A stretch of 64,000 bases of DNA from Atrichornis clamosus (Eukaryota > Chordata > Aves > Passeriformes > Menuridae). The stretch is taken from assembly GCA_013400975.1 (NCBI GenBank), contig WBMZ01009478.1, positions 1 through 64,000 on the forward strand. The letters are read 5' to 3'. The notes beneath the pieces are model-generated. The model did not search any database. It was not told where the DNA came from and was given only the letters and a program-made list of their open reading frames with translations. Of this stretch, positions 1 through 12,979 are shown piece after piece. The position numbers and the translations under genes are program-made. The first letter of the stretch is position 1, and every line of letters starts with the position of its first letter.

Positions 1-1729
1 CGTGGGCAATATTCTCTTGCCTCTGTCTTCCAAAACATCTTTAATTCAATCCCTGTCTGTACTGTGCCAGGTGGCCCCCAAAGGCCCAGGGAGTTGTCTG
101 GGTGGCCCCAGAAGGGGCTCTCAGGCTCCTGGGGTCCCAGGGATGGGGCAGGAACTTCCCTGGGGTGCTCCAAGAGCCAAAGAATTGCTGCTGGACTCTA
201 GAAACCACCACAGAATCCAGCCCTGGCCTTTCAGCTCCCACCCCCAGCCCAGGCTGAGCGATCCTGGCAGCAGCTTTGTTATAAATTTCTTAAAGGGTCT
301 TGATGCCCTGAGTTTGCCCCTACAGACATAACCCACAGCAGTTGTCATGCTGATGGATGAAGGAGGAACAGCATGGGGGTTTCTGTGCTGACAGTGGTGA
401 TGTCAGATGGACAAAGGAACAGGAGCTGTGACCATGAGGCTCTGCAGCAACACTGGATGGAGCAGCCACAGCTCTTCCTGACAGGGTCATCTCTATCTCA
501 GGGTGGATTGCGCTGAAAATCACCTATGTGTCAGGCTGATCTGTCAATGTCTGGGGACATTTTGCAGAGCAGTTCACAGTTTTTCTGCTCTAACTGCCCA
601 AGCTTAGAAGTCACACATAGATGGAGTCTGTACTGAGCAGTACCCACGCACATGACTGAAAAAGTAATAAAAAGCAAGGCAGCAGCAATAAATCCTGAAA
701 GAATAAGTATTGAAATGAAGTAGCTACATCAGGAAATAGGAGATATGTTTAGGGACTGAGTTTCTGATGCCAGAAAGCCATGAGAGAGCAAACTTTGAAT
801 AATTCACCAGCTCCAGAGTGTGTCAGCCCCATCCCACTTGTTGAGGGGGATCAAAGGAGGAAGGAAACATTCCCCTGCTCTGCTCTGAGTTACACTCACT
901 AATGATGAAATGTGTGGGGGAAAGCCAGAGCTGTAAAATAAATAAAATAAACTGAAGAGCTGAGGTAAACACTACACTGGGACTTAAGGTAAATATAATT
1001 AATATTTATATATTAATGTTAGGCAGCACAAATGTGCTGCTGGAGGTGGGGTGGTTGTAGCTTTGAACTAAACAGGGACTCTGAGAGGAGCAGCCTCTCT
1101 GGCAGGACCTCAGACTACATCCACAAAGGATGAACTTTTCTCCCTGTTCCCTTCCCATCTCTAGCAACCCTCACCTGAAGGAAAATGCACCTCTGCTTAT
1201 TCCCTGGACACATGAACTAACCTCCATGGAAACGTCTCTCCATTCCACAGCCCACACTTGAAGAACTGGGGTTTTTTTCCCCGCTTCATCACTACAAAAG
1301 TGGAAATGTTTTTGGAAATGAAAGAAAATGGCAATTTTGGTTCAGGTTTCTGTGGCAAGGAGTGAGCCATCAGCTGGCACTGCAGGCTTTGAGTACAGGT
1401 GGTCACATCTTCCCTGCCCAGTGCCTGGGCTCCATCCAAACCTCTCATTTAATGTAGATGAAATGTCATTTCTTTAAGGCTGTAGGAAGCCACCGCTGCT
1501 GCTGGGAACCTGGTAGAGGTGTAGGAGGAATCCAGCTGGGAATGGTGCACGCCATTCAGGGGGTGTGTGGACATCCAGCAGCACTGACCCAGCCCCAGGC
1601 TGGTTTCCAGCAGGAGGTGGGGACCCCACCTTGCGCCCTGAGCTGCTGGTGAGGAGGAGTTCACAGCCCCTGTGGGGAATGTCTGTGCTTTGAGAGGCAG
1701 CTGGGTTTGACAGAAACAGCAGCTGTTAT

Positions 1730-1985
1730 TTCATAGAGTCACACAAAATCCTTCAGGTTGGAAAAGCTCGAGTCCAACTTCTCCCCCAGCACTGCCAAGG
1801 CCACCACTGACCCGTGTCCCCAAGTGCCACATCCACAGGTCTCTTAAATCCCTGCAGGGATGGTGACTTCCCCACTGCCCTGAACAGCCTGGGCCAGTGG
1901 CTGACCTGCCTTTCAGTGAAGACATTTTCCCAGTATCCAAGCTAAACCTCCCCTTGTACAACTCTTGTCCTGTTTCATGTTACCC
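1730..1985 (-). repeat. CR1 LINE fragment
   Basis: Begins with the complement of the CR1 3' end (tcatagagtcacacaaaatc, then caggttggaaaagc) and runs through ccccaagtgccacatccaca. It reads in minus orientation and is moderately diverged. Confidence 0.8.
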
Positions 1986-2305
1986 CACCTGGCTCCAAGC
2001 TTCTTTCAGGGAGTTGTAGTTTAGCACCTCATGGAAAATAACATCCTCTGCCTGTTCCATGTGCTGTGTTGGGGGCTCCCTAAATCACTTTAGCTCTGTG
2101 CATGTTGCAGGTGGCACTAGACAAGCCCTTCCACCCCCAGCATTACCCCATTTCCTGCCTCCACTCTGCCTTCAGGACAAACACTTTTAGCCCCTCTGGC
2201 TCTCACCCATCCCCAAATACACCACTGAAGTCATCCTTTGGCTCGTGAGCATCCATTAATCAAAGGCTTCACTGAGAAACCACTGACCTGAGCGGATGAT
2301 CATCA

Positions 2306-2760
2306 CTGATCCAGGGATGGGGCAGCCACAGCTTCTTTGACAACCTGTGCCAGGGCCTCCCCACCCTCACAGCCAAGAATTCCGTCCCAATATCCCATCT
2401 AACTCTGTCCTCTGGCACTGGGAAGCCAAAGCAAGTCCTGACCTTTGTAAATTGCCTCTCTCCATCTTTTCTCTAGCTCCCTTCAGGCACTGGAAGGCTA
2501 CAGTTAGGTCATCCTGAAGCTTCTCATTTCCAGGCTGGACAATCCCAACTCTCACAGACGAGCTGCTCCATCCCTCTCGTCATCCTGATGCCTCCTCTGG
2601 ACTTGCTCCAGCAGCTCCATGTCCCTCCTGTGATGCTGACCCCTGGTTGGAGGCAGCTCTGCAGGTGGGGTCTCCCCTGAGCAGAGGGGCAGAATCCCCC
2701 CTCCCCTGCTGCCCACAGGGCTCCTGATGCTGCTGACGCCTCTTTTATCACCATGCTCCC
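2306..2760 (-). repeat. CR1 LINE fragment lacking its 3' end
   Basis: Contains the CR1 words ggggcagccacagcttct, ccaatatcccatctaa, cactggaaggctacagttagg and a stretch on the background of caggctggacaatcccaactct. Minus orientation. It ends in a Gly/Pro-rich open frame that is not a gene. Confidence 0.85.
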
Positions 2761-3473
2761 TCTTTACATCTCCAGCCCTGTTATCCCTCTCCTGAGAGTC
2801 CCGTTTCTCAGCCAGGTTTTTTAAAATTCCTCCTACCTGGCAGATGGACCTAAAAGGAAAAGGTTTTTTCCCTTCTGCTAACAAGGAATTAGGATTTGTG
2901 AGGAGTTGCTGCTTCATGAGATTCCCATGGGGGAAACAGTTACTCGGGATCAGGCCCACCTGGACCACACTCACCAAGGGTCAGGGATGAAGATGCTCCA
3001 AGGGCTGGAGCCCCTCTGCTTTTGCCTGGGCTGGGACATGTTGTGCTGTTGAAAACATGATCAAGTGAGAACATAAGTGGTTTTTAACCTCATTTCTCTA
3101 ATGCTTTTTAAATTAGGAATTGAAAAAAAAAGAACAGACATTCTTCAAAGTCTTCGGCACAAAAATCAGAAAACACTCATCTGTGCCTGTTTCATTGGGG
3201 GAAAAAAAGGCTCCTTTTGCATCCCAGGATGTGAAGTCCTTTTGCATTCCTCTCATGTGAAGCCACTGTACACTTCAATATACTCTAAGTCACCTTTCAC
3301 ATTTTGTGTAATAAAAAAATAAAATTAGTATGGTCATGATGGTGGAGAAAACATGACCTATTTCTGCTGGGTTGTTTCCCAACCTACCTGTTAGATAAGG
3401 CTTTAGCTTTAAAAATTGCTTGGAAGACTGGGAAGGGAATCTGGCAGATCATTTCCTCAGAGAGGGGCCGGTG

Positions 3474-3492
3474 CAAAAAAAAAAAAAAAAAG
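3474..3492. repeat. Poly(A) run
   Basis: A simple run of A (gtgcaaaaaaaaaaaaaaaa type) in otherwise unique intergenic sequence. No retrogene body was recognised upstream. Confidence 0.8.
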
Positions 3493-4780
3493 GCAAATTA
3501 GGAAATGATGAGGTTTTCATTTGACTGGTATCTGGAATTGTACAGACACTTCATGCTCAGCTTTCTGTATCCACTTTTGGCTTTTACTTACACGTTGGGC
3601 ACCAATTTTTGCTCTTCCAATCAGAACTTCCCTTATTTCCCAGCTGGGACAGATTAATTTTCACCTAAATTGTTTTCATGCCTGGGCTGCTGCCCTATCC
3701 ACAGGATCTGAGGTTTCTGTTTGCTGCCGAGGGCTGGCTCAGCTTGCAGACTTCTTGGTCTTTGAAGAGTTTCATGAGCAAACTTCTTCCTTCCCAATTA
3801 TTTAACATTATCCTCATCACTCCAGAGGTGAGGAAGGGAAAATAACCCCTCCAGGGAGCAGGGGAAATGGCCAGGGATCGCTGGGGAAAGTGAAGTGCTC
3901 TTTGTGCTGAGGAACCTGGGGAAATCTGAAGGTCTGGGGAAGGAAAATATGCAGGAATGTCACGTTCCCTGTAATTACATTGCAGAGCAGCTCTCCCTGT
4001 TATTGGGCTGGCATTAGAGGAGAGCTGGGCACCCAGGATAAGCCACAGCCCATGGATCAAACACAGGGGGTAATAAATCAACAGCTGCCCTTTGGTTGCT
4101 TACAAGATGAGTGAGAGAAGCTGCTTAGGATGAAAAACACCCCTGAGCAAGTGGATTTCCAGCTCCAGCTCCATCTGTGCCTGACAGGTCAGGAGAGGAG
4201 ACTGGCTTCTCATTTCCATGCAGTGAAAAACAAAATTATACTCCCACCCTCCATTAGCTGCCTCCAAAGCTGAGTGCCATTTGACCCACCCGAAGCCAGC
4301 ACTAAGTGCTGATTTCCCCAAATCTGCCTAATTCCCTGGTGGCCAATTTCAGGTGGCACAGCCTGACTTGAAGCCAGCACAGCCCTCCTAGTGAGCCTGG
4401 GGGCTGCAAGTCCAGCTCAGAAGCAAAGGGGATCCAAAATTCCTTGTTTTCTCATCAAATATCCTGAGTTGGGAGAGATCCATAACGATCATGAGGTAAT
4501 TTGGTGTGGTTTTCACCAACATTTTGGTTCTTGGCCTACCGTGAAGGAAAGGTACAGAGAACAACCAGCCAAGGTGACAAGGACAGGCTTGGAAGGACAC
4601 TGTCACAATCACCCAATTTTACCCTTTTTGATAAGGATCACCCAGCAAAATGCTGCTCATAGGTGAGGAAACGCAAGCCCTGCACAGCACAAGGGTGAAA
4701 CAAACCCTCCTGGGCAAGGTCCTCTTCTCCAGGCCCCAAATTTGGCACAGCCTCTTCATGTAACTCATTGCAACCACAGA

Positions 4781-4885
4781 ATCATTAAGGTTGGAAAAGC
4801 CCTCCAAGATCACCGAGTCCAACCATTCCCCAGCACTGCCAAGGCCACCACCAAACCAAGTCCCCAAGTGCCACATCCACTGCAT
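4781..4885 (-). repeat. CR1 LINE 3' fragment
   Basis: Starts atcattaaggttggaaaagc and ends ccaagtgccacatccac, the typical complemented CR1 3' end. Confidence 0.85.
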
Positions 4886-6679
4886 TAAAATGTACAGGCT
4901 GAAGTACAATTCCAGAGGATTTTCCCCATTGTTAAGTATTTTATATCCATAATAAATGAGAGTAATCAGCATTTGGGCACAGCCATCAAAACTAGGGACA
5001 CAAATGAGTGGAAATAAGAGCTCTTCCAGGATTATCCCAAATAATAGTCCTTACCTGTGGAGGTGCCACCTTGGCCTAGTTTTCATCTCTCTCTTAGACT
5101 CTCAGCTCTCAGGGGGAGTTGGAATCTCAGATAAACAGACCTTGGGGCTGGAGCAGTGTGGGAATTTTATGTCCCTGTGCTGGCAGAAACCTGTGATCTC
5201 AGCAGCAGAATTAAGTGTTGCTCTGCTCAAAGGTGAGGGAGCTGGTTTGTGTCCAAAACTCCTCTAAACAGGTTTGTGACAAGGAAAGGTTTGGATGGAA
5301 GTGATGGAGGGGCTTCAGGGGATGTTCAGCAAGAGGGAGTGGGAGATCGCTGGGCTGGCACTGGGCACAGCTGGGCTGGCAGCACAGAGATTTGGCAACC
5401 CAAGTAACCCCATGGCCTGCAGGTGGGTGGGTGCCAGTGCCCAGGGAGGGGGGGATGGCACTGCTGAGCCTTCCCGTGGAACCCCAGCTCCCAGCAAAGC
5501 CAAAGGGCTCCCTGAGTCCAGCTCCAGCTCCTGGCAGGAATCCCAGCCAGAGCAAGCCGGGCATGATCTCAAGGAGAGCTGAGCAACAGCAGGGCCACAC
5601 CTCACCTGGAAATAACCCCTTCTTGGAACCATCTTTTCCTATTGCAGAACTACTCTCAAGTGTGAAATTGAGACCAGGGGAAGCCTTCCCTCGTGGATGA
5701 ATCCAGCACCCCTCCCAGCAGCTCCCTGTGCCTCAGCTCTGTCACCTGCCTCTGCCTGGAGCCCCTGGCAGTGTAGGGAGCCCTTACAACCTCAATGCCA
5801 AAGCTATTGCACTGCAGTTCTTATGGGATTTGAGGAATTATTATCCCCTCTCAGTTGGCTAATGAGGATCTCTGGCTCCCTGGGCAGGAGATAAATTTTC
5901 TCTGCAGGCTGGGTGCCTTCATCACTTAAGCTGTTGGAAAATGTGTGGCCCATCAGAAAAACTCTCCTGATGGGGATGTCTGGGCATCCATGAGCAGAGC
6001 TGACATGTGCAGCCAGAAATCTCTCTTTACTCGACCCTCAGAAAATAGATCCCATTGCCAGCAAGCCCAGGACCCAGCTTGAGGTTTCATTAACTAAAAG
6101 AGACGTGAATACTCCTCAAAAGCTCATCCAAAGCCTATGGAATCGCAGGAGGATGGTGTCCAGGGCAGGCAGCTGCAGAGCAGGAGGTGGGGTGATGCCT
6201 GCCTGCACCTCAGCAGTAACAGGGTTTGGTATCAGCCCATCCCTGCACTGTGTGCAGCACCCTCTGGGCACCCTGTGGGAGCCCCTGGAGCTGGTGATGC
6301 CCAGCAGGAGCCCAGATTCTCAGAGCTAAAAAATCTCTGTTCTAGGGGGAAGACAGAAGCTGCTGAGGCAGAAGGGGTGTGGTCCATACTGAGTTCCCAG
6401 GGATCTGCCCTGCAACAGCAGGAACAGAAGTGGGTGTGGAAGGAGCAGGGACTACACAATCTTGAGTTTATCCTGATAAATGGGCCTTTTTGCCATCAGA
6501 AGGAAAGTCACACACAGGCAGCTCTGGCTGACACAAGAATCCAAGAGGTTTTTCAGCCCAGCTTGTGCCATCTATCGATACCTTTAAATACAACCTTTAG
6601 ATATAAGCCAAATCCCCACATTTTTGTGAAGGTCTTGCACACATGCAGAAATCCAATACCAGAAAGAGCACAGAACTCC

Positions 6680-6850
6680 AGGGTGTGCCAAGGCCCTGGC
6701 ACAGGTTGCCGAGAGATCCCTGGAAAGTTCCAGGCCAGGTTGGATGGGGCTTGGAGCAACCTTGTCTCGTGGAAGGTGTTCCTGCCCATGGAATGGAGTG
6801 GAACAAAATGGTCTTTAAGTTTCCTTCCCACACAAATTGTTCCATAACTC
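6680..6850 (+). repeat. CR1 LINE fragment
   Basis: Words ggccctggcacaggttgcc, caggttggatggggcttgg and gtctttaagtttccttccc show a plus-oriented CR1 close to its 3' end. The 236-aa forward frame at 6137-6847 runs into it and is not a gene. Confidence 0.8.
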
Positions 6851-8084
6851 CACGATTCACATTGGGGCCTCCAAGGAGAGCTGTGTTTGAGCAGAGAAGC
6901 AGCACAAGGAGCAGAAGCCACTCCACCAACCCCAGGGTTCTGCCCAGCCTCAGATCCACCTACTCCAGCAGTTAATTGGGAAGTTCCTGCAGGAACAAAT
7001 GCAAGGAACTGCTAGGAAATGGGCAAGTTGCTTTTTCACTTCATTTTCCCCAAAGTGAGGAGGAGGAGGGAGCTTTCCCAGCAGGCTTATGGTGAACAGC
7101 CATGGGTGCTGTGATCCAGCACTGTGCCTGGGGGGCTGTCAGCTCCCAAACCCGGGGGCTTTGGGTGATCCCCACAAAATAAAGCTGGAGGAGGTGCATC
7201 CTGACATCTTCTCTGGTAGCTGGGCTTCCAGCATCCACCGGTCCCACCTGGAGCATCCTGCCCCACGACAGCACAGCACCTCCAGTCTCACTGCCTCCCC
7301 TTGCCAGCTCTAAGACAGGCTTTTTACCTCGAGAGGGGTTGGCAGCCTTGGGGGAGGTTTCTGGAGCCCTTTCAGATCTCCTGGCAAGAGGGAAATGCAG
7401 AGCACGTCTCCCACACGGCAGGCCTGAGTGACTTGAATGCTTTGCTGAGCACAACAGAGCAGTGCCAGTTACAGTCCAGGGTAAAAACACATCTTCATCC
7501 ATCACACCATCCTATCAGGGGACAAACATCCAACATTTGGGACAGCTGGAAGGCTGGGAAGGAACCAGAACCCCGGGCAAGACAAGGCAACTTCTTAATC
7601 CCTTGGTTTTACAACCAAGGATGTTTTACATCCTTTTACAACAAGAATGTTAAAGGTATGGAAAACTCCTCTGTTCTCAGAGCATCTGAGGGGCACCCCC
7701 AGTTCTGGGGCACCCCAGGTTCTCCTGCCACAGACCCACACGGGATGCTCACCTCCTCTCCTCTGCTTCCACAGGGGAGGTGGAGATGCTCCTGGGCTGG
7801 GAGGAGCCGGGAGGCAGCAGCAAGGGCTGAGCCTTCACAGGCAGGACAGAGCCACTGCTTCCTCAGAGCATCCTCAAATTACAAAGGAGACCTCCCAACT
7901 TCCTCTTGGAAATTCTGGGGACCAACCCACCTCCTGAGCTGGCAAAGCAGGGCCCCTGTGGAGCACATGAGTAGCCAGTGGGGGACTCTGATGGAGATGC
8001 CCTTTAGTGATTCTACCTGGGGTTAACCCTGACCCTGCCCAGTTTAGTGGTGATTAAGGTAAATAACAATTAGCAGTGTTTTCA

Positions 8085-8520
8085 GCTGGAGGGGGTCAGC
8101 AGGGACACCTTCCACTATCCCAGGGTGCTCCAAGCCCCGTCCAACCTGGCCTTGGACACTTCCAGGGATCCAGGGGCAGCCACAGCTTCTCTGGGCACCC
8201 TGTGCCAGGGCCTCACCTCCCTCACAGGAAACAATTCCTTCCCAATATCCCATCTAACCCTTTCCTCTGGCAGTGGGAAGCCATTCCCTGTGTCCTGTCC
8301 CTCCATCCCTTGTCCCACGTCCCTCTCCAGCTCTCCTGGAGCCCCTTTAGGCACTGGAAGGGGCTCTGAGCTCGCCCTGGAGCCTCCTCTCCTCCAGGTG
8401 AACCCTCCCAGCTCTCCCAGCCTGGCTCCAGAGCAGAGGGGCTCAGAGCATCTCCAGGGGCTCCTCTGGAATTGCTCCAGCAGCTCCAGCCAGGTTTTTC
8501 TTGTGCTGGGGCTCCAGAGC
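8085..8520 (-). repeat. CR1 LINE fragment
   Basis: Long minus-oriented CR1: cactatcccagggtgctcc, gccttggacacttccaggg, aatatcccatctaacccttt, through the part with ctccaggtgaaccctcccag. The element's extreme 3' end is missing. Confidence 0.9.
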
Positions 8521-10309
8521 TGGTAAGAGAAGAAGTTGCAACCAGGCTCCTACGAGGCAGGCAGGGAGGAAATAAAAGATGCATCCCTTTGTCTGCTCCT
8601 TGAATTCCCGGTGCCAGGGTTGTATGAACCCCGAGTTGGAATATGGATGCTGCTCTGCCTGCCAAGGCTTTTCATATGGAAGAGAGGAAGCCGTGCCCTT
8701 CGGCAGAGCGCGGGGACAGAGAGTCCAGCCCCGGGGCAGGATGTGAATATAGATGATTTCACAGAAGTTCTTGATCTTATCGTTTAAACCTTCCGGCTTG
8801 AATTAGGTGAGAATCCCAACGGAAACCAAAGAGACTCGGTCAGCTTTGGATCCGGCCCCGCATCCCGAGTGCCTGGGGGCTCGCTGGAGGGACGGCAGCT
8901 GCCGAGGACGTCTGAGTGAGTGAGCGCCAAATCCAGCAGTGCCTTTGTGAGCTGGGAACGCTCATTTATCACCGGCGTGCGGCAACAACCACCGGCTTGG
9001 GAGTGACCTTTGCTGCATGATGGAGTGGGGTCCCTGGCTGTCATCGCCCGAGGGGATGGAAACACGTCGGAAATGGGATGGAAATGGATGCTCCCGTTCT
9101 GCAAACACTGGGCAAAGCCCCAGACTCAGAGCTCCAGATCTCCTATGACTCCTGCAAAGTGCTGGCTGGGGGTACCCTCCAGGGCATCTCCTAGGATGTG
9201 CCTTGCAAACTTCTCCCTTTTTCACTCAAAACAGCACCTCTCCCTGATTCTCCAAAGTCCTTTGTCCCTCAGTGTCTCTCGAAACCAGCATTTCTCAGGA
9301 ATAAGTGTCCAAGCAGCTGATTCCCAACAAAATCCCCCCACTGGTCATTCCTGGGTAGGCTGCCAGCGGTGTTTGGATGGTTCCTGGCTATGGACAGGTG
9401 GACATGTCACCAATCCCTTTATGGTCATCTTGTCACAGCCTGTGGCCGTCAGGGAAACGCTCAAGCACATAACAGAGCACTAACCATTGTATTTCTCACG
9501 GTGTTTAGGGGAACGCCCCAAGGCAGGAATGTCCCGAGCTGAGTGGTGACGGTCCCGCCCCGCGGTGCTGCCGGGGCGACTCGGGGTCCCCCAGACGGTG
9601 ATTTTGTTGTTGCTCTGTCTCAGGGCTCAGATTCACCCCAAATCTCTGCCCTCCAAAAAGAGGAGGCGCTCTGTGGCTGGGGAGAGCTCAGGGCCGTTTC
9701 TCTCCTGCATTGAGAGGTGCAAGGGAGAAACAGATTCTGCTGGGATGCAGGGAACAGCTTCCAAAAAGAGGAAATTCCAGGGCAAACAGCACCATGCTCA
9801 CATGGGTCTGCACCTCAGTGGGCTTCACTTCTGCAGCAATTTCTAAAAACACCATCTGGTGATATTAAAAATACTTTTGTTTTTTTAGGATATCCACAAG
9901 CCTTTGGTGCCCCTGAGCTCCCAGTATGGCAGCACTGGGAGATGGATCCGCGGCAGGGATATGTGTCCTTCCTCACGCTGTTCCTGGGCATTCACGTGCT
10001 GATGGATTTCTCTGCCTGGTCATGCTCCCGCAGCCTTTTCTGGGAAGTTCACGGAATAATTGCGGGTCGGGATGTTGATGAACGTTTCTGTTCTGCGAAT
10101 TGCTTCTGTATGGGGAGCAAAGCACCTTGATTAGCAGAGCCTGCAGTAATACACACGGATGAATTCCCATCAATAATGGATAGATAAAGTGAAACCAGCC
10201 TTCAGGAGGTGTTGCTGCTGCTAACAGTCCTTGGGGGAAGGGAATTAGCCCTGTGGGGTTGTCTGGTTTGGCGTCTATCCCACAGTGACCCTGACTTTCC
10301 TCCCAGGGA

Positions 10310-10575
10310 ACAAGTGATAGGACCAGAGGAAACAGCCTCCAGTCGCACCAGGGCAGGTTTAAGTTGGGTATTAGGGAAAATTTCTTCACTGAAAGAGTGG
10401 TCAGGCAGTGGAACAGGCTGTGGTGGAGTCACCATCCCTGGAAGTGTTCAAAAGTCTTGAGGATGTGGCACTTGGGACAGGGCTTAGTGGTGGATGTGGC
10501 AGTGCTGGGTTAAGGGTTGAGTCAATGATCTTAGAGGGCTTTTCCAGCCTAACCAATTCCATGATTCTATGATGG
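10310..10575 (+). repeat. CR1 LINE fragment
   Basis: Plus-oriented CR1 starting near gtgataggaccagaggaaac and ending ccatgattctatgatgg, the usual ATTCTATG-type 3' end. It belongs to an older-looking subfamily than the other copies here. Confidence 0.9.
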
Positions 10576-11216
10576 AGGACACTGGAGGATGCTCTCCTCT
10601 CCCTGACCGCCCCTGCAGCTCTCAGGTTGCCCAAGAGCCACCCATACCTTCAATGCCTGAGACCATCGGGGGACAATTTTCCTCGCTCCAATGGAGAACA
10701 CCACCTTTCATATATACATTTAGCAGTCATGTGTCCTCGGTGACAGCTTGGGACAGTGTCCCAAGGCCCCCCGGCAGGACAGCAGCTGTGAGAGAGGGGT
10801 GCTGTCCCAGCCCCTTCCCCATGGCTCCAGCCACACCCCATGGATTGGGATCCGGCCCTGGCTGAGCCGCAAGCGCTGCAGTCGCTAGGGAGACCCTGCC
10901 TGAAATGCATCCATATGGAGAGGAACAGCTTGTTCCTCACGGACCAGGGCTGGGGAGAAAATCCCACCTAGATGGAGCACACCGGGACAGAAACATCTGG
11001 GGGTTTGTGATCCCTCTCTGGGGAATGGCACCCACATGCTGCAGCCCTGGGCTGTCCTGCAAATCCAGCATCCTTATGGGATGAGCACATGCTCCTGCTG
11101 GCGTTAGGTGGATTCACACAGGGATATCTGGGGGGTGAAGGCATACAGTGTGTGGGTCTGGGAAGGGGGATGTGGCTGGAATCATCCTCCACAGGTGCCC
11201 CAGGACCATCTTGTCA

Positions 11217-11500
11217 TGGAATCATGGAATAGTTTGGGTTGGGTGGGTCCTTAAAGCCCATCCAGTCCCGCCCCCTGCCATGGGCAGGGACACCGTCCAC
11301 TATCCCAGGTTGCTCCAAGCCCTGTCCAACCTGGCCTTGGACACTTCCAGGGATCCAGGGGCAGCCACAGCTTCTCTGGGCAACCTGTGCCAGGGCCTCT
11401 CCACTCTCACAGCCAGAAATTCCTTTCCAATATCCCATCTAACCCTTCCCTTTGGCAGTGGGAAACCATTCCCCTTGTCCTGGCACTCCAGCCCTTGTCC
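11217..11500 (-). repeat. CR1 LINE 3' fragment
   Basis: Begins atggaatcatggaatagttt and runs through gacaccgtccactatcccag to tccagcccttgtccaaagtc. Minus orientation; little diverged. Confidence 0.92.
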
Positions 11501-12140
11501 AAAGTCCATAATCTGTTCATGAGCAAACACCCTGGTGCGGGTGAAGGCATCCAAGGGTTCATTTTCCCCCAAACCAGCAAATCCTTGCCCTGAGCTGCTC
11601 CACTGATGGGTTGTTTCTCAGTTGGAATAACCAGACCCTGCTCACATCACTGGAGCAACAGATGTGCCTCCTTATCCATCTGACTCCTGTGTCTGCTCCG
11701 AGCCCACTGCAGCAGTTTCGAGGCAAACATTTTTTTGCAAAATAAATGCATTTTCTGCTGCCTTCAGCCAGTTTTGGGGTATGAACCCCACCCTGCTGCA
11801 GGGCAGGGCCAGCGCCAGCATTCCAGCACGGAGGGAAGCACAGCTGCACTGGGAGGGAGGTGGGAGCCTGGAGGGGCTCCACTGATGGTAATTTGGGGGT
11901 CGCCCGGGAGTGCCCCCTGCCTGCTCCACTGGGGGGAAAACTGCCTTCCCCAGCCCTGCCCCCAGCACAGACCCCTCGCTCCCCACTGCCAGGATGTGAC
12001 CAGGGCCAGCAGGCTTGTCCCACTGCTTGTCCCTGCCCTTGAGGATTCCCTGGCTGGATGGTGGGACCCTTGGATGTCATGGGCTGTGTCCCTGTGCTGG
12101 GTCCAGCATTGTCCCCAGGGGAGGGTGGCCCCTGCAGCCC

Positions 12141-12625
12141 ACCCTGCCAGCACAGGGACTGTCACCATGCCTGCACAGGGACTGTCACCCGCACAGGGAT
12201 TGTCACCCTGCCAGCACAGGGCCTGTCCCCCTGTCTGCACAGGGATTGTCACCCTGCCTGCACAGGGATTGTCACCCTGTCTGCACAGAGACTGTCACCC
12301 TGCCTGCACAGGGACTGTCACCAGCACAGGGACTGTNGTGCCTGCACAGGAGCTGTCACCATGCCAGCACAGGGACTGTCACCCGGCCTGCACAGGGATT
12401 GTCACCCTGCCTGCGCAGGGATTGTCACCCTGTCTGCACAGAGACTGTCACCCTGCCTGCACAGGGCTTGTCACCCTGCCAGCACAGGGCCTGTAACCCT
12501 GCCTGCACAGGGACTGTCACCCTGCCTGCACAGGGATTGTCACCCTGTCTGCACAGAGACTGTCACCCTGCCTGCACAGGGACTGTCACCAGCACAGGGA
12601 CTGTCACTGTGCCTGCACCTCACAG
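12141..12625. repeat. Minisatellite with a 23-bp unit, containing one N
   Basis: About twenty copies of a unit close to gcacagggattgtcaccctgcct (23 bp, with shorter variants lacking part of the unit) run head to tail. Variants alternate GGGACT/GGGATT and AGAGACT. A single N at 12337 breaks the array, probably marking an unresolved copy number. Because 23 is not a multiple of three and no unit contains a stop, all three forward frames stay open; these are not genes. Confidence 0.9.
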
Positions 12626-12979
12626 CGCCCAGCCCAGGGGACAGCCAGAGGGACACGGAGCCTGGGGGGCAAAGGACCCCGTGACTCTCCCGGGGGCTGC
12701 GTGATGGAGGGAAGGGGGGCTCTGAGGGAGACTGAAGGGGTCTGGATCCTTGATCCAATCCATGACCCACAGTTTGAGGGCTGGACCCCCATCCCTGTCC
12801 CCCTGTGATGCAGCTGGGGACCCTCAGTGGGACTGGATCTGGCCCCCCATCCCCGTCCCTGTGCCATTCCACCGGGGACTCCCGATGGGGCTGGACCCGG
12901 ACCCGGAGCCCCGTCCTCCTGTGACTCCCCTGAGGACCCCCGGCAGCGCTGGGCCTGGACCCCGATCCCCATCCCTGTG

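Larger units (their letters stand above)
1..12140. other. Intergenic region with CR1 copies and no recognised gene
   Basis: Apart from the CR1 fragments listed separately and a poly(A) run, I see nothing that reads as a gene. Open frames of up to about 240 aa occur on both strands, but they have biased composition, often run through CR1, lack matching splice structure and resemble no family I know. A CpG-bearing unique stretch at about 8620-9010 stands out slightly. Confidence 0.6.

Noticed and set aside
6137..6847. 236-aa forward open frame
   Set aside because: Its 3' half is CR1 and its 5' half has no recognisable domain or splice sites.
7301..8026. 241-aa forward open frame
   Set aside because: Low-information composition, no domain, no neighbouring exons; chance in GC-rich sequence.
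11735..12704. Three long overlapping forward frames of 208-253 aa with His-Arg-Asp-Cys-type repeats
   Set aside because: Translation of the 23-bp minisatellite in all three frames; no stop occurs in the unit.
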